A stretch of DNA of 64,000 nucleotides, taken from contig CAMBLM010000001.1 of the NCBI GenBank assembly GCA_945868475.1, positions 1-64,000 on the forward strand, written 5' to 3'. The position numbers were made by a program, and so were the translations under genes. Shown piece by piece: positions 63,831 to 64,000 of the stretch (its first letter is position 1; every line of letters begins with the position of its first letter). Origin of the DNA: an uncultured Ruminococcus sp. GTDB lineage: Bacteria > Bacillota > Clostridia > Oscillospirales > Ruminococcaceae. The notes under the pieces are model-generated. The model was not told where the DNA came from. It saw only the letters and a list, made by a program, of their open reading frames with translations, and did not search any database.

Positions 63831-64000
63831 ATGAGAAAAAGATATGCATTCGCTTTCGCCGCTTCGCTCATTCTGATGTGCGGCTGTTCGGACAAAAGCG
63901 GCTCGGAAGAAAATACGGAAACAGCCTCGGAAACGGTCATTGCTTCTGCTCTGACGGAAACTTCTGTTACTTCCGAAAGCACGACAGTGACCTTTGCGGA
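63831..64000 (+). CDS. Lipoprotein, cut by the window end
   Basis: The first ~56 residues are visible: MRKRYAFAFAASLILMCGCS gives a signal with lipobox (Cys19), then a Ser/Thr/Glu-rich linker like that of the preceding gene. GGGG lies six bases before the ATG and the gene starts 12 bases after the previous stop, so it is the fourth gene of the second BlaI operon. Confidence 0.75.
   Translation, partial: MRKRYAFAFAASLILMCGCSDKSGSEENTETASETVIASALTETSVTSESTTVTFA

Overview
The window looks like chromosomal DNA of a low- to mid-GC, cellulose-degrading clostridial bacterium, most like Ruminococcus or another Oscillospiraceae. The evidence is a secreted GH5 cellulase, a SpoVT-type regulator, Zn-ribbon/FHA/PP2C/Ser-Thr kinase genes, two BlaI/BlaR1-like (M56) pairs and many TTAAC-poor, AGGAGG-type ribosome binding sites. 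Genus is an inference; no rRNA or tRNA gene is visible.

Left flank and integrated element (1-35.1 kb). A spoVT-like gene (AbrB DNA-binding head, GAF-like tail) is split into two parts 33 kb apart. Its first 33 codons lie at 1737-1837. Its remaining ~147 codons (34657-35098) are fused in frame to the 3' end of a large serine recombinase. Both junctions carry the same 15 bp (1823-1837 and 34642-34656), so 1.8-34.65 kb is an integrated element whose excision should rebuild a 180-codon spoVT. The element is AT-rich and packed with conflict genes. In order it holds a zeta-type toxin with a small partner, two MNS-type AAA ATPases, an AlbA_2 protein, an IS66 remnant, a 10-kb minus-strand operon, and an ADP-ribose pair (PARG-like plus truncated macrodomain). 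Next come a CpXC protein, a type I restriction-modification locus with an invertible hsdS shufflon, an origin-like hairpin region, two SpoVG-like genes and the recombinase. The 10-kb operon (6.7-16.7 kb) encodes an HTH-like protein, a membrane protein, an unknown protein, a dynamin-like GTPase, a HerA-like ATPase, an HExxH metallopeptidase, a WHH-type HNH nuclease toxin and its SUKH immunity protein. I do not recognise this set as a named system.

Middle (35.1-43.9 kb). cysK, a run of secreted or membrane proteins, a CPBP protease, a broken IS5-like transposase, and a MarR/MATE pair. Four near-identical 100-bp palindromic MITEs (TACTAAACACC...GGTGTTTAGTA) sit here; two lie within the IS5-like remnant and two just after an orphan ribosome binding site and start codon.

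Right (43.9-64 kb). A phosphosignalling cluster: two PP2C phosphatases, a trypsin-like protease with FHA domain, an FHA protein, and two Ser/Thr kinases with extracellular leucine-rich repeats. Inserted in it is a GH5 cellulase that carries the same leucine-rich repeat module. Then come two BlaI-BlaR1 operons, a decayed hybrid sensor kinase, and two lipoprotein genes, the last cut by the window end.
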